Assembly: GCA_963921795.1 (NCBI GenBank)
Contig: OY997650.1
Coordinates: 16,604,935 to 16,668,934 of the forward strand
Source: Nannobrachium achirus
Taxonomy: Eukaryota > Chordata > Actinopteri > Myctophiformes > Myctophidae
Length of the DNA stretch: 64,000 nt
Direction of reading: 5' to 3'
The translations under genes were made by a program, and so were the position numbers. Below the pieces are notes generated by a model. The model searched no databases. It was not told where the DNA came from and saw nothing but the letters and a program-made list of their open reading frames with translations. This document shows positions 1 through 29,805 of the stretch, piece after piece; position 1 is the stretch's first letter; every line of letters starts with the position of its first letter.

Positions 1-589
1 GCTTAGACTTGACTGAGGGGGCCAAAGTATAATATATCGAAAATGTATCATCATCACAATTCCAAGCATGCGCAATATACTTATCGCAAAAGCAATATAC
101 ATGTCGCATTTCAACCATGCAGGTTATAAAGGATGTTTTGTTTTGTTTGGATTTAAATAGGATATTTTAAGGGGAGCAGTGAGAAACTGTATTGCTAAGT
201 TGGTGCTATTTATTCATCGTCAACAGTGGTAGTCAGGTGTAATGTTTTCAGTAAAACAATGTTGTTGGAATGGAAATATACAGCAGTCCATTTCCTTCTT
301 CTTTTTATGCAATATGCATGCATACAGTAGGCTATTCATTGTCTGGGTTCTATGTTAGAGGCAAGCCTAAGGCACAAGTACGTTCAAATGTATAATTCAA
401 CATGTGTTTCCTTATCGCACAAGTCGTCAACGCAATATTCAACAAGTAATAACACTGTTACTGCATGTTTTCCTAATATTGTGCAGCCGTGGGCCAAAGC
501 AGTATCATTGTATACTGAACATACATTCTGCATTTTAACAGCAGCGCGGACTGCTGCACTGCTCTAATTGCGTTGTTGTCGTTTTACAG

Positions 590-752
590 CATACCCCACT
601 TGATACCAGAGTACATGCAGGCGGAGCAGCAGTACAACGGCGTCGGCAACCCTCCACCCTTCAACTTCTCGGACCCTGCTCTCCACTATGCCAGCCACGT
701 CAGCCCCCGCATCATAGACCAGTATATACCCAGGAGACACCGCCTCAGATAA
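590..752 (+). CDS. 3'-terminal coding exon of an unidentified gene (partial)
   Basis: A pyrimidine-rich tract ending TTTTACAG at 589 is a good splice acceptor. The frame that starts with the last base of a split codon runs 53 codons from ATA at 591 to TAA at 750-752, and 590-752 is more GC-rich than its surroundings. The peptide reads IPHLIPEYMQAEQQYNGVG, then a proline and aromatic segment (PPPFNFSDPALHYASH), and ends IIDQYIPRRHRLR. The basic tail could be a cytoplasmic or nuclear C-terminus. I see no domain and do not recognise the family. The rest of the gene must lie left of the window. A polyadenylation signal follows 123 bp after the stop, which supports a terminal exon. It is inferred to be a real exon from splice site, frame and composition only; homology was not tested. 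Confidence 0.6.
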
Positions 753-874
753 CGGCCACCAGGCATTCATAAGTATTCACATTGAAATCACACACAATAT
801 GCAGTGTGTGATTGAATGCGCAAATGGCATCAAATTTGGTTCCATTTGCGCACTCTCCGAGTTAAACTAGCACT

Positions 875-880
875 AATAAA
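875..880 (+). terminator. polyadenylation signal of the upstream gene
   Basis: AATAAA lies 123 bp after the stop codon at 750-752. It is the first canonical hexamer downstream of that stop and is followed by a TG-rich stretch, so it is the likely 3' end signal of the partial gene. Confidence 0.5.
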
Positions 881-929
881 TTGTATTGTGCACGGACTCT
901 AACCAGTCGCACACACACAAACTCTCTCA

Positions 930-931
<2 letters not shown>

Positions 932-990
<59 letters not shown>
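932..990. repeat. (CA)n microsatellite
   Basis: About 30 CA units, flanked on the right by GTACACGC/ACGCACGC variants. This is simple slippage repeat. Confidence 0.95.
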
Positions 991-992
<2 letters not shown>

Positions 993-1247
993 GGTTCGAC
1001 ACTCACATGTACACGCAAGCACGCACGCACACCGTCACAATCACACTGCAAATAATTATGTGGTTTGTGAGCTGTTGTATGTATTGTATAATGACAAGAA
1101 CAAATGGCGCTTATTTATACTGTAACGATTGAGTAATTAAGCTTGAGTGACTTTTAAGGGCAATTATTTCCCATCCCCTAATGCTGAGCAATGGACCTGC
1201 CAAATTGGATTTTATTTAAGTCTGGACAACTGTATGCACTTGTGACT

Positions 1248-1251
<4 letters not shown>

Positions 1252-1278
<27 letters not shown>
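1252..1278. repeat. poly-A tract
   Basis: A run of about 27 A followed by GGAAAAGAAAAG. It could be the tail of an old retroposed copy, but no source sequence is recognised upstream. Confidence 0.8.
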
Positions 1279-2337
1279 GGAAAAGAAAAGACCATGCAAC
1301 AACTCTCTTGGCTGAAGTAGTTGATGAAAAGTAAAACCACTGCAGAGGTCTTTGGCTTCCAATTGACATTGGGCCAACAGCGTCTTGATAGCACCATTAT
1401 TGTTAGCTAGGCATTACCTGACCCGCAAGTACATCGTCTCTATTCATTACCCAGGGTGCTATTGCAGAATAATCAAAGAGTTCTATGCCACATTGCCGGT
1501 TATGTATTTTAGTAACTTGGACATTTTGGTCCAGTCTCTGAAGTTTTGTTGAGTGTTCACATTGTTGTAAACTACATTATTCTACAAGTATGTACCGTAC
1601 AATGCTTTTAAAAGTGCAAATATTTGTTTAAATTTGGTCCTTTTAGATATATTCAAATGGTGGTTTTCTCATTTTGGAATGGAACTCTCCAGTCGTTAAT
1701 TACAATTAAACTTTCTGCCCATTACTTTCCCTTTGAATTTACTTTTAATGTAACAAACAAAGTTATTCATTGTTTCAAATGACAAGCTGTTGTTTATTTT
1801 TGCAAACCTGCTGATGTTGTTCTGTAAATACTTCTTCATGTAAGTAAAAGTTGCACCTAAAATACACTGTGTCGTGGCAGGGTTGTATAAAGTTCCAAAC
1901 AGGGCTAAAGCATTTAGTGAAAGTATTTTGAACTCAACACTGTCATGTTGCTAACTGCCTGCAATTTAAACTCTAACCACTGAGTGTCATTGCCGAGTCC
2001 TCCACACACAGCCCCTGATCAGTCATGTTTGTTTGCAAGTAGGTTTTAAGGCACGGTGCAGTATGCCAACCCCCACCCGCTCAAACTCACTCACAGACAG
2101 ACACCTGCTCTGCAGCCTTCATCTGGAAGTGGCCGCAGCATGCGGTGAAGCCTGGTGCCCCCTGCAAGATGAGATCATCTGAGAAGGGGAGCCGAGGCGA
2201 GCAAAGCAAAGCCCTGCAGGTCCCTGCCACTGCAGAGACAGACCTGGCCCACACCACGGCGCGGGTCAAGGGCAGGGCTCTGCAACACATTCTCCCCGGC
2301 CTGCCCACTTCCTGATTGTGCACACACGCACGCACAC

Positions 2338-2348
2338 ACAGACAGACA

Positions 2349-2397
<49 letters not shown>
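2338..2397. repeat. (GACA)n plus (CA)n compound microsatellite
   Basis: Three GACA units pass into about 24 CA units. Confidence 0.95.
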
Positions 2398-2399
<2 letters not shown>

Positions 2400-2887
2400 T
2401 ACCCCTGCATAACCTCTGCAGTGCCGCTCCATTCCTCTGGTTGGTTTCCCCTCGCTAGACACTTGATTGATGGCACAAACGGATAATAATGCCCAGACTG
2501 TTGCGAGCAAAAACTTCTGCGCTCACACAAGCAATCGAATGTACACACTACACAGCCAAAGAAACCTGCCCCTGACACCTGTGAAAGACAAAAGGCACAT
2601 CTGACTGAGAGCGAGAGAGACAGAGAGAGAGAGGGCGAAGAGGAGCAAAAAGGCAGCTTACTGAGGATAAAAAGGCACAAGACACGGTAGCTTTATGGTG
2701 CTTCTGGAAGGTTCCAAAGGAGTGCTGTTTCATATGCCGCTGAAAGCTGCAGCAGTGTTTGAACCGGAGTTCCACAGTGACTGCAGCAGACACCTGGAGG
2801 AGAGCCAGAGAGGGGAGGAGAGAGGAAGGCAAAGAGGGAAGAGGGGGAGGGTGTACTTGCGTGCGTGTGTGCGTGCGTGCGTGTGTG

Positions 2888-3250
2888 TGGTTGTCACACC
2901 AAATTCTGGGTACAAGGATTCACTCACATTTTGTGCTTTAACTATTGAAAAATAGCAGATATACAAGCTCACAGCGCGGCACCGAGTGTTTGTGCTCAAA
3001 CTTTTTCATGTGAAGGACCCCCAAAATGATATGTATTTGGCCACGGACCCCCATCTCAAAATATTTAGTTCCAGGGACCCCCCAGAAGCAAACTTTGAGT
3101 TACAAATGTTCGCTTTAAAAATACATATATTCAAAGATTTGCACACATTTTCACGACTTTTAAAAAATAGCAGATCTACAAGCTCGCAGCACTCAGGCTG
3201 GGCCCTAGTAACTAGGTCCCCCCCCATCCCCCCCCCCCCCTATAGTGACG
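2888..3250 (-). mobile_element. degenerate hAT-like MITE (CAGGGGCGTC family)
   Basis: It shares its whole internal order with the better copies at 4489, 23633, 53666 and 63299: CACACCAAATTCTGGGTACA, TTAACTATTGAAAAATAGCAG, 'ggaccccc' blocks, then GGGCCCTAGTAACTAGG and GTGACG. The outer inverted repeats are decayed. It is flanked on both sides by TG repeats, as is the 63299 copy. Two half-copies of the palindromic AAAATAGCAGATCTACAAGC module lie inside (about 2947-2995 and 3166-3200). Confidence 0.65.
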
Positions 3251-3965
3251 TGTGTGTGTGTGTGTGTGGGGGGGGGGGTAAAAACAAGTGAGCAAGCGAA
3301 GAACAACAAGCAAGGATTCTATTTGACAGCTGGGTTTCGTCCTTCACATCGCATCAAATAAACGGACTGATGAGTGTCAGTCACCGACAGTGGAAGACCT
3401 GAGGCCAGACAAAACAAACAGGAAAGCCGTAGTGGGGTTAGAAACCTAAGTGCATGCTTAAACACTATATCCATTTCACTGCAACTTTAATTGAAAGAGA
3501 CAGGGAATAGCCAGACTCGCCAAATCCTCTTATAAGATTTGAGACCATTATGATGTAGTTTTTGGGGAAACTAGTTATTTGTCAGCAGCAGCTAGGTACA
3601 GTAGATACTGTAGTAGGCCATTGAGCTGCATGGCGGGATTGGCTCACACACACAGCTGGCCTGGTTGATGTTGGACGTTCCGCAGATAATGCTTTTATCG
3701 CACGCCTGTAAAACCATAAAGAGTTATAGTGCCACCATTCATATTCATTGGCGGTGGGATTGGCTGTTTGTGCGTCACCTTTGTGCATTGACCGAGGCAG
3801 ACCTTTGAACAGCCTATGATGGGAAATGGCTAATGGCAATCCAGAATCCTCAGAGGAGATTGGTTAGATCTGACCAAAATTGCTTGTGGGTGATAAAAAA
3901 GAAAATACATGCGCTAACACACCCCTTTCTACTTGCATTTATCATCAGTATGCAAGCGTTTGTGA

Positions 3966-3966
<1 letters not shown>

Positions 3967-4058
<92 letters not shown>
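3967..4058. repeat. (CA)n microsatellite
   Basis: About 46 uninterrupted CA units. Confidence 0.95.
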
Positions 4059-4063
<5 letters not shown>

Positions 4064-4488
4064 AAAATAAACTATACATTAAATAAACGCATACACACCC
4101 ACCCACACAGCTGCACAATGTAATGGCCTTTTCGTTGGGAGTAACTTCCCTTGACCAGCAAACAAACAAACAACAGCCGTTGTGTCCCATGAAAGGTGAG
4201 CCTCTCGGCCAGCAGGTGCATTACAAAGGCTCATTCATTAATGATGGCCACGTCTTCCAGTTACAGAACACCCTCTCATATTTGTCACCTGCCTTTGCCT
4301 CTGGAAGGCCTCACATGCCGGTTATGCGCATAAATTGGCCCCTCTGTAAAGCCGGTACGTCTTAAAGCCGCTTTATTTTAGATCAGGCTTGGGCAATTGC
4401 ATTCCTTACATCACTTTCCTGCTGCCTATTTTTTAATGGGTGCTATACTAGGCAGAGGCATGTTGGTTACTTGTTCACGTATTATGTT

Positions 4489-4714
4489 CAGGGGCGTCAC
4501 AAGGGGTAGGAAAGTGGGACTGAGTTACTGGGGCCCAAGGTGGAGGGGCCCTAATAACTTTATCTATTCAAAAATAGCAGATCTACAAGCTCGCAGCGCG
4601 GCACTCGGTGCCGCGCTGTGAGCTTGTATATCTGCTATTTTTCAATAGTTAAAGCACAGGGGCCCCACAGTGAATCCTTGTACCCGGGGCCCAGAATTTG
4701 GTGCGACACCCCTG
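4489..4714 (+). mobile_element. non-autonomous hAT-type MITE, 226 bp, intact
   Basis: Ends CAGGGGCGTCAC and GCGACACCCCTG form short terminal inverted repeats. An exact 8-bp target-site duplication, ATTATGTT, sits at 4481-4488 and 4715-4722, the hallmark of hAT insertion. The centre (about 4568-4643) is a nearly perfect palindrome built from AAAATAGCAGATCTACAAGC and its complement around a GC-rich core. There is no coding capacity. It is the smallest of five related copies in this window. Confidence 0.88.
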
Positions 4715-5659
4715 ATTATGTTTATATATGACTTGCTTGTACGGAAATTCTAAGAATGTTATTTGGATAGTTTAGCATGGTGTTCAGACAGGTGTAAGGT
4801 TTGATGTTTACCTGGTATCCTGATGACTTTAGTTTGAAGCACTTCATTGTTTTATTTGCACTGACTATGTGTCATGCTACAAAAGCCATCGGTCTTAATT
4901 TAACTCCCAATTGTGTAAAATGAAACCAACCGGACCCTTAATGGGCCCTTACAGGCCTATTTGGTTTCGTCTCACTCTCGGAGTTAACGCCGAAGATTTT
5001 ACTGCGCAATTATTTCGATCTCACACTTTGTTAACCACACCTGGATAAGAGCATCTGATACATGCCTAAATTGTACATAAATAATTGGAATTGGAATAAC
5101 CAAATGTCACACTCTTAGTGGTCCCCCTCACCTCACTCTCACACACACACCACACACAAACACCCTACCCCCAACTCACACACAATCCTATTGATCCGCA
5201 TGACGCCCTTTCTGCCTGGTGAACAATACCGCCTGTTATCAGTGGAAGTGATGTTGGAGGCTATAGAGCGCTGACGTTAATGAAGATGGAGAGGTGAGCT
5301 CCATGACTGCATCCTAGCCTCCGCTAAACTGGCGTGAACTCTGACCCCACAGTATGCAGCTGAAAGCAGCTCTATTCTATATGACACGGTTCTGGGCTGG
5401 GCCGCATGCGATAAGGACCCATTCCATGGGCGAGTTACACTTACACATACACTAATGCAGATAAGAGATGGGGCGACTTAGTAGGTGAGAACGGTAGCAT
5501 AGGTATAATGCTTTATAAACACAGGTAGCACGCATCCACATATTTACACATGGTACCTGAGATAAAATATAAAATAAGGGTGGGTGAGCATAGCAGCAGA
5601 TGTATACTTATACATGATATACTTATACTTACTTATACTGTATGCTTATGCATAGCAGC

Positions 5660-5660
<1 letters not shown>

Positions 5661-5725
<65 letters not shown>
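5661..5725. repeat. (CA)n microsatellite
   Basis: About 32 CA units. Confidence 0.95.
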
Positions 5726-5727
<2 letters not shown>

Positions 5728-6269
5728 CAAGAATACTTAACCACTTAGACCCTATATACTTTGTTGACCGGGTCACCCAGGGGTCTACACTGTATACCTT
5801 CCCTTTATCCCTCTCCAACAAATGTCTTATGACATGTCCACAATAGGGATGCTGGACTGTACACGTCTCTGTACAGTACAAATGCTCTGGCTCCTTCTCG
5901 TTAGCGAATCCCACTCTGCGGCTCACATCCTGCAGATTGGTTTTTAGGTTTTATAGACCATGAAGTAATTTCTCCTGGGGTCCAATCTGTCCCCATCCAT
6001 ATTTAACCTCTAACCCACAGTAACCTTTGACCTCTGGGAGTAGGTCCCCCGAGAGACCCAGGGAGCGTTTGAGGGCATGTCATCAGCCAGCCCCAAACAG
6101 CTGATTCTGCATAATAGATGAATGGCCCTGGTAATGGAGCAGGGGAACAAACCCACCGGCTGTGTTCCTTTTGTGTTCCGTTTATGACCTATCACTAAAA
6201 ACTCTGTCCCTGTATTGAAGTTTATAGTGCAACATAGCATAGTAGACACATTTAATCATAAAATCGAAG

Positions 6270-6455
<186 letters not shown>

Positions 6456-6947
6456 GAAGACATACAGTACATAGCAATAATAACAGCATTTGGCAAAATA
6501 ACATGTATATGCCAATCTTGCAGGCAGAGAAGGGACACTCCAAACATACATGCACCAACATGCTCTCTTTCAAGCAGCTTATCTTGTTCTTGTGACAGAT
6601 TTAGGCCTTTGTGCCGTCTCCTTTGGCGTTACGTAATCTGTAGAGTGAGAGAAATCCTGGAGCAGAAAAACAGATTTAAGTGAATAGGCTCCAGTGTGTT
6701 CCAGATTATGGTTTTGTGGGGGGGAAAGGAAACTGGGAGAGAGCTCTGAGTTTTGAGGCTAGCGAGCAGTGGCAGAACACAGCCATGTCTAAGGAAGAGA
6801 GTACAGTACACACAGTAACCGGAAAAGTTATCACTGTAATGCATGAACTGAAGAACATTGCAAATGTACTATTGCCCTATTTCCAGCTTTCCAGGATGCT
6901 GCTGTGCCGTTCTCTCAGCGGATAAGAGAAGGCAGTGGACTAGATGG

Positions 6948-6948
<1 letters not shown>

Positions 6949-7006
<58 letters not shown>

Positions 7007-7022
7007 TGTGTGTGCGTGCGTG

Positions 7023-7070
<48 letters not shown>

Positions 7071-7085
7071 CGTGTGTGTGGCGTG
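6949..7085. repeat. (GT)n microsatellite, interrupted
   Basis: Two pure GT blocks are separated by GAGTGTGTGTGCGTGCGTGC. Confidence 0.95.
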
Positions 7086-7385
7086 CGGGGGGATTTGGGT
7101 TCATGAGAGAGAGATTCTGGTACATTCTCTCAGTGGCTCTTCAAAATCGTCCGCACACACATGTCTCACCACCATACCCTCCTCCGCATCTCCCGCGGGA
7201 CATGGCCAGAGACAGGTGGCCAGGGGGAGACTAGGGGAGCGGTGGAGCATAAGAAATCAGGCTATCAGATACTGCCTTCCACACCACCAGCGCAATTAGA
7301 CCTGAGAATCTACAGTCATCTGACAGCACGCCTGCTACAGGCCCAGTCACATATCACACATCAGCACATGCACTCACCATGCTCT

Positions 7386-7408
7386 GACACACACACGCAC
7401 GCACACAT

Positions 7409-7479
<71 letters not shown>
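7386..7479. repeat. (GCAC)n/(CA)n microsatellite
   Basis: GCACGCAC variants run into about 27 CA units. Confidence 0.95.
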
Positions 7480-7480
<1 letters not shown>

Positions 7481-8199
7481 TTCTGTTCCCTCCTTCCTTG
7501 TCAGTCCAGACAATGCATGTCATTGTACACAAAACATAATACGCTGCAGAGCAGACGCGCAACCTACAGGTCACCAGAACTTTTCATTCAGAGAGCCACA
7601 GTCAGCTGTACATTATGTTAGCCTATGGGGTCATATATGCTAGCATAGTGGATGACAACATTCGAAAATGAATGATTCAGCTATTCAGCTTTCATGTTAA
7701 AAAATGTAGGGGGAAAAAAATATTATTCATGAGAATGCTGCAGCAGTCAGAGAATAGATGAATCCATGTCGACCCAAACTGGGTCAGTAGTATTGGGGTC
7801 CTATAAGTGATGCAACATAACCCCTTGTAACCACATGCTTATCAAAACTATCTCCTTGGGTGTCCCTTAAAGATGATGCCCATATGTATACACGATGCAA
7901 CAAGCCTGTCTGCTGTGCCTGTGGCTGCACTGACTGGGATGTCTATGGACTAGAACTAGATGCAGCGGCAGAGCGCAGACCAAGGGAGTGACGCATTGCA
8001 GGTACAAACACACCAATCAGAGAGCGCTATTTCATCCGGCTACGTCTTGCGCCCCATCACGGACTAGCAGAAAGTATTCATACGCCGTCGTCTAGGCCGC
8101 CGGCGACGGCCGAGTTACTTTCCAATTAAAATGCAAATGCCCACGATAAAAATATGTCCACGCAATCGATTTCGCACTTTCTTTTATCGAGCATCGCAA

Positions 8200-8422
8200 C
8201 TCTTTCAGAAATCCCCCTTTCGCTCGTTCGGTAAATAGAGAAATGGGAAGTCGGCGGATGGATCTGGTGAAGGAGGAGGGGTTTAATGGTAGCCGTTAAA
8301 GGCGCGTCCAGTTGCCTTCCTCTCAGTGCATTCATACGGTTGAGAGTGAGTCTGTGTGCGTCAGCTTTGGTTTTCCTTTCGGACTTTTTCGTCGTTGAAC
8401 CGGCTGCTACATCTACACGAAA
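8200..8422 (+). promoter_or_regulatory. probable calmodulin promoter and 5'UTR
   Basis: The 400 bp before the ATG are richer in CpG than the flanks (for example GCCGTCGTCTAGGCCGCCGG at 8083-8102). An octamer-like ATGCAAAT lies at 8131-8138. I see no convincing TATA box at a fixed distance. The transcription start cannot be placed; the pyrimidine-rich TTTCCTTTCGGACTTTTTCG just upstream of the ATG is likely leader. The sequence around the start, ACGAAAATGG, has A at -3 and would have G at +4 after splicing. Confidence 0.45.
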
Positions 8423-12295
<3,873 letters not shown>

Positions 12296-13586
12296 AGGCC
12301 TTGTACAGATTTTCTTATATAAATAATTTGCCTTTTTTTTCTTTGTGTAATTTATCTGTAAAATCTTAATAGCCCCTTCCTTCGTCCCTGCCCTACTTCC
12401 CTGCTGTCCAAAGGAACTGCATGTAAACTGCATAGGCTCTTGTCCCCATGTCCCTCTTTATTTTTTTCTTTTGCTGTCATGGTGTTTTGGAGTGACGGAG
12501 CAGTCATACAACCTGATGCCCGTGGAGGCCCGTAGGGGGCCGGAGAACTTGGAACCTTCCTGTCATGTGGGCTCAGGCCCCCTCCACGCATGGCAACATT
12601 GGAAACCCTGTCGGCTGGTTGTCACTTGGCAACAGCGTTGGCATGGAAACAGTGTAGAGGAGTTTAACTCTGCATGGACTACGGACAAAGTATATGGGAA
12701 AAAAAATCTCTCAGCATTGCACTACTGCAAAAAAAATGACACGGGTGTATCTCCTAGGTACTCGTACAAACTCTTTTTGTATCTGCTGTTCTATATTACC
12801 AGAAAACAACTTTGTTTTAATCTGCTTTTTAATGTTTTACTCACAACTTTAACTTTTCTTTCTTTTTTCTTTTTTTTATGGTCTCTGGCCATGCCTCAAA
12901 ATCCATTCCAAGTTGTATATTTTTGTTTTCCAATAAAATTAACAATCTACCCAGATTTGAAAATTGTCTTGTTTTCTCGGTTATAATGGATCCTTGAGTT
13001 TGTATACGCTGTAATAATTCCCATTTTTGTATTGACAGGATGCTCCTTTTTTGATAGAGAATTATTTTATTTTCTTTTTGTTGCTCTTAGACTACACATG
13101 AAACAATGTTTACCATTTGAACCATCCCCTGTATTAAATCCCTGCCCCCCTCCCCCAGGCACTGAGAGGAGCATCAGCCAATGCCTCTTAATGTTCAGCT
13201 AAGCTCATATCAAATCTGTATCGTCATTAAAATAAAAGCACTGAGTGGGATCAAAGGCTTCTATTTTGAAGTGTGCACACAATGGTACTCAACATTAGAT
13301 TAGCTGTGTACTGTCCAATCCCCCCACTGACTATAGATGGGGGGCCATGTGTTGTCTGCTGTTGTTGGCACAGCACCACCTAGAGAAGCTGACGGCCTCA
13401 TGTCTTACTTGGCAAATGCCCCCCGAATTGCAAGGTACAGGTGATTGAGCGAGCGTACATCAGAAACCATGGTGTAAATAGAGTTGTACCCGGTTTTGTT
13501 TTTTTGTTTAACTTTCTGAATATTGAGTTTGTTACAGTAGCTTGCAGAGATACTGAGTTTGTTATTTTGATGAATGACGAAATAAA
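12296..13586 (+). other. calmodulin 3'UTR with alternative polyadenylation signals
   Basis: T-rich sequence follows the stop with AATAAA hexamers at 12932-12937, 13231-13236 and 13581-13586. Three spaced signals fit the several transcript lengths known for vertebrate CALM genes. Which ones are used cannot be seen here. No further coding sequence is present. Confidence 0.6.
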
Positions 13587-16060
13587 GCTCTATCGTGGAC
13601 CTCTGCCCTGCCTCCTGTGTGTTTTGTACCAGCAGGTGATGTTGCCTAGTTGGCTTGATCATATATCGTAAATGGACACTTGCTTGGATACTTTGGAGAA
13701 GTAGTATTGGCAATTTGGCATATAATTTTGACATACTAGTGGCTCAACCGATTGTACGATTTTTCCCTCCTGCCTCATTTTGGTAGGCAACTTGTCCTTA
13801 CTGTGTTAGTGGAGTACTTGGTTAGCATTTACTAGGCTAAATAGAGACTAGACTCTGAATCATGACCACAACCCAACATTTCCAGGTAGACTGCCAGCTG
13901 CAACACTGCTTTGGAGCAGTATTCTTTACCTTATTTCTGGAAGAACAGAACACTTAGATTGATTTTGACTATTAGAAACATTATTTTGTTATAAATATAC
14001 CCAGGTTGACAAACTAGACATCATTTCTTGACTGTAAAAACGCCCATAGACCTGTTTGTTTACAAACATCCAAGCAATCTGACCCTATACTGTAGCTTTC
14101 ATGTTTTAAATTATGTTGGTTTTGGTTCAGTTCATGGAGGAGTAAAAGCTGGGGCTGTTGTAGGCTTGGCTAGTCATGCATGTTTAATAGTCCCTTGGGG
14201 TGAATGTTTAAACGTATTGAGCACCACATAAAAAGGCCCTGGACAGGCGGCAAGCAATATATCATGTATGTCACTAGGATAAGCATAATTCAAAGGCATA
14301 CAGTAGTTCACTGAAAGTACCTTTGATATGATTTTGTCAGAATTAATCTTTGCTTCCCAAGAGGTGTGCAGAAACAGTGGGGGGAGTTACCAGCACTGCA
14401 AGGTGTGAATCAATGACACCACCGGCATTCATCTTGTCAGAACCAATTAACACCAATTAACAAGAGCTTTTTAAAAATGCTTTCTCAGTAAAAGTGGCAT
14501 ACTTAAAATAGCCTACTTATTAAAATCTGTGAATGACACGCATCTTGAAACTATTGCTGTGGTCGCCCAAGTTATACTAATAAGAGATTGCACCGATGGC
14601 AGTGAAAAGATATGTAATTTAGATATTTGAACTCTATGATCCACATAGGGTACATCCACATCACTACACTGCAGTGTGGAGGTCCTCTGGGTGAATAATG
14701 CAGCAACCCAGATGCCCCACCACACACACACACACACACACAATTTAATATAATGTATCAAATTATTATCAATCTTAACTTGAAACTTTGGCAAAATTGA
14801 TAATGATATTGTTAACTTTGATCCAATTTAATTCCAATTGAAGCTGTTGTTAAAAATGTTTGATTGATATGTAACCTCAACGAGACATCACTGTGTGTCT
14901 TCATATGCACTCTATAGTGTCACACATGGGGGTTCCTTGACAAGCAATGTAAACATGAAATCTTGGCTCATCCGAATCATATGTTCCATGTAGCCTAGCA
15001 ACAGGGCTGAATGTTGATTTGGCTCCCAGAGAGAGATTTTAGCAGGTTTATATGCCTGAATTATACTTGGTTGTGCGCAGTGTCGAGCACAGAAAACAGC
15101 AGATCTACTACAGTAGCTCAAGCTGATGCATTGTGAACTTATAGATCGACTATTTTTGGTGTGAGACACCAGCAGCACAGAACTAAGTGTAAATCATTCT
15201 TTAGGTGATGGTCCTCTGTTGCTGTGCTGAAACTGTGTGCAATGTGTTCTTGCGTGCGCATGTGCGTGCATGCATGTGTGTGCACATGCGTGTGTATGTG
15301 TATGCTATACTGTATGTGTGTATGTCTTTTTGTGCATGACTGCATACAGCACTCAAGAGCCTTCTGAGAGACTACAGTAGGTATGCCACAAGAGGTAGGA
15401 GGAGTGGGTTCTCTTGGCAAGAACCTGTCCAGACATGGCAGTCATACAGTATATCGGCAGGGAAGGTGGTGTGGTGATATAAATTATAGACCATATATGA
15501 CCTACATTTGTGACAGTAGTTGTCTACCTTACACAATGCATTGCTACAGACTACAATGCATTGCTATGCATTCCCTGTGCTACAACCCAATACATTGTGT
15601 GGTGCACCATGAGACAAACTATGTGAGATCCACAGCATTAATTATCTACTGTAGTGCAGTGGTTCTCAACCTGTGGGTCGGCAGTCTCGGGACCCACATT
15701 ATTTTGGGGGGGTCCCCAGATGTATAGATAATGTTAACATTGTTTTCTCACTCAACAGTAAACAGACCAACATACAGTACAGTATAAGTATAACAATTCC
15801 AAGTGCTTGTGCAGGGTCCCCAGTTCAAATATGATTATTTTGGGGGACACGGCCTGAAAAAGTTGAGAACCACTGCTGTAGTGTACCTTGATACCCACAA
15901 TAGTAACTTCCTCAAAATCACCTTCCTAAACCTCACACTGGTTGGTGAGTCTAAATTTAGCCCTCTTTCCAGGCCAGCTTGTTGAAAAATTGATCGATAG
16001 TGGAGTCGCTACTATAGTAACAGTCACAGTTTATTGGTGGTGGTCAGGTGTCACTGGATC
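13587..16060. other. intergenic region, calmodulin to stpg4
   Basis: Mostly unique-looking AT-rich sequence without a supported gene. It contains a short (CA)n at 14721-14742, TG-rich low complexity at about 15240-15330, a decayed copy of the palindromic module at about 15092-15159, and the hAT MITE at 15657-15875. Confidence 0.65.
15657..15875 (+). mobile_element. non-autonomous hAT MITE, 219 bp, exact 8-bp TSD
   Basis: Terminal inverted repeats CAGTGGTTCTCAACCTGTGG and AAAAGTTGAGAACCACTG are bounded by the exact direct repeat CTGTAGTG (15649-15656 and 15876-15883). Internal text TATGATTATTTTGGGGG is shared with the 28336 copy in stpg4 intron 6, which shows one family. No coding capacity. 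Confidence 0.9.
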
Positions 16061-16109
16061 TGCCCTGTCGAGCACGGTGGACAGCAGATTGCAGCGGTGC
16101 GAGGATAGC

Positions 16110-16136
16110 CGCCACATGGAAAAACAAAGACACCTC
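16110..16136 (+). promoter_or_regulatory. possible upstream ORF in stpg4 leader
   Basis: An ATG at 16117-16119 opens a short frame (MEKQRHL) that stops just before the proposed stpg4 start at 16149. If the transcript begins upstream of it, this would be a short uORF. No transcript evidence is available. Confidence 0.3.
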
Positions 16137-16148
16137 TAAGTCACTGAC

Positions 16149-29144
<12,996 letters not shown>

Positions 29145-29805
29145 TCCAGGGGTGTGTTGCCTTAGGCAAATGTTAAAGTTTTGTGTTTATTTTGTATTTG
29201 AATTAATTCAATGCAACATGTTAGTATTTCTATTTACATGAGAAAGGCTTCTGAGTACTTTATTGTGAAGCTCTGTTCCAGTACATTTCTATTTTGAAAG
29301 CTCATTTTGCATGTGGCCAGAGCCACTTCCTGTCAGCACCATTTTGATGCAGCAGTGCACAGAGAGACCTGTTTAGAGCTGTGAGCCTGAAAAACCCCTT
29401 CTAACCCACTTGGAAGCATTTTAGAGGCAATGCTGTAAGTTGTGTTGTTAATTTCAGTTGTGATAACTTTCTGTGACCATTTTGTGACGTTTTTGTGAAT
29501 GTTTATTCCTGAACAATGTTTGCTGCTGTCTGCAGAGCCACAGGTGTATGTCATCACACTAATTACTTTGAAGTGTCTGTCATTTTGCTACTTAGGCCTA
29601 ACTGGATTATTTCTTTATTGTGAAATGTTTGCAATGTTTCAATTAAGAAGACAGACACAGAATATTGTATTGTTTTATTATTTCTGCAGTTTTCACCGCC
29701 ATGTTAATGAGGAAGAGCAACAGTAAATGGTCAAATCTTACTTCGACTCTGTCTTCATTGGCTGCGGTTTAGCTTGCATGGTGTTTAGTGACAGTTCCCT
29801 ACTAC

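Noticed and set aside
8131..8138. Octamer ATGCAAAT as a calmodulin regulatory site
   Set aside because: A single 8-bp match in AT-rich DNA near a promoter is expected by chance often enough; noted in the promoter entry but not called.
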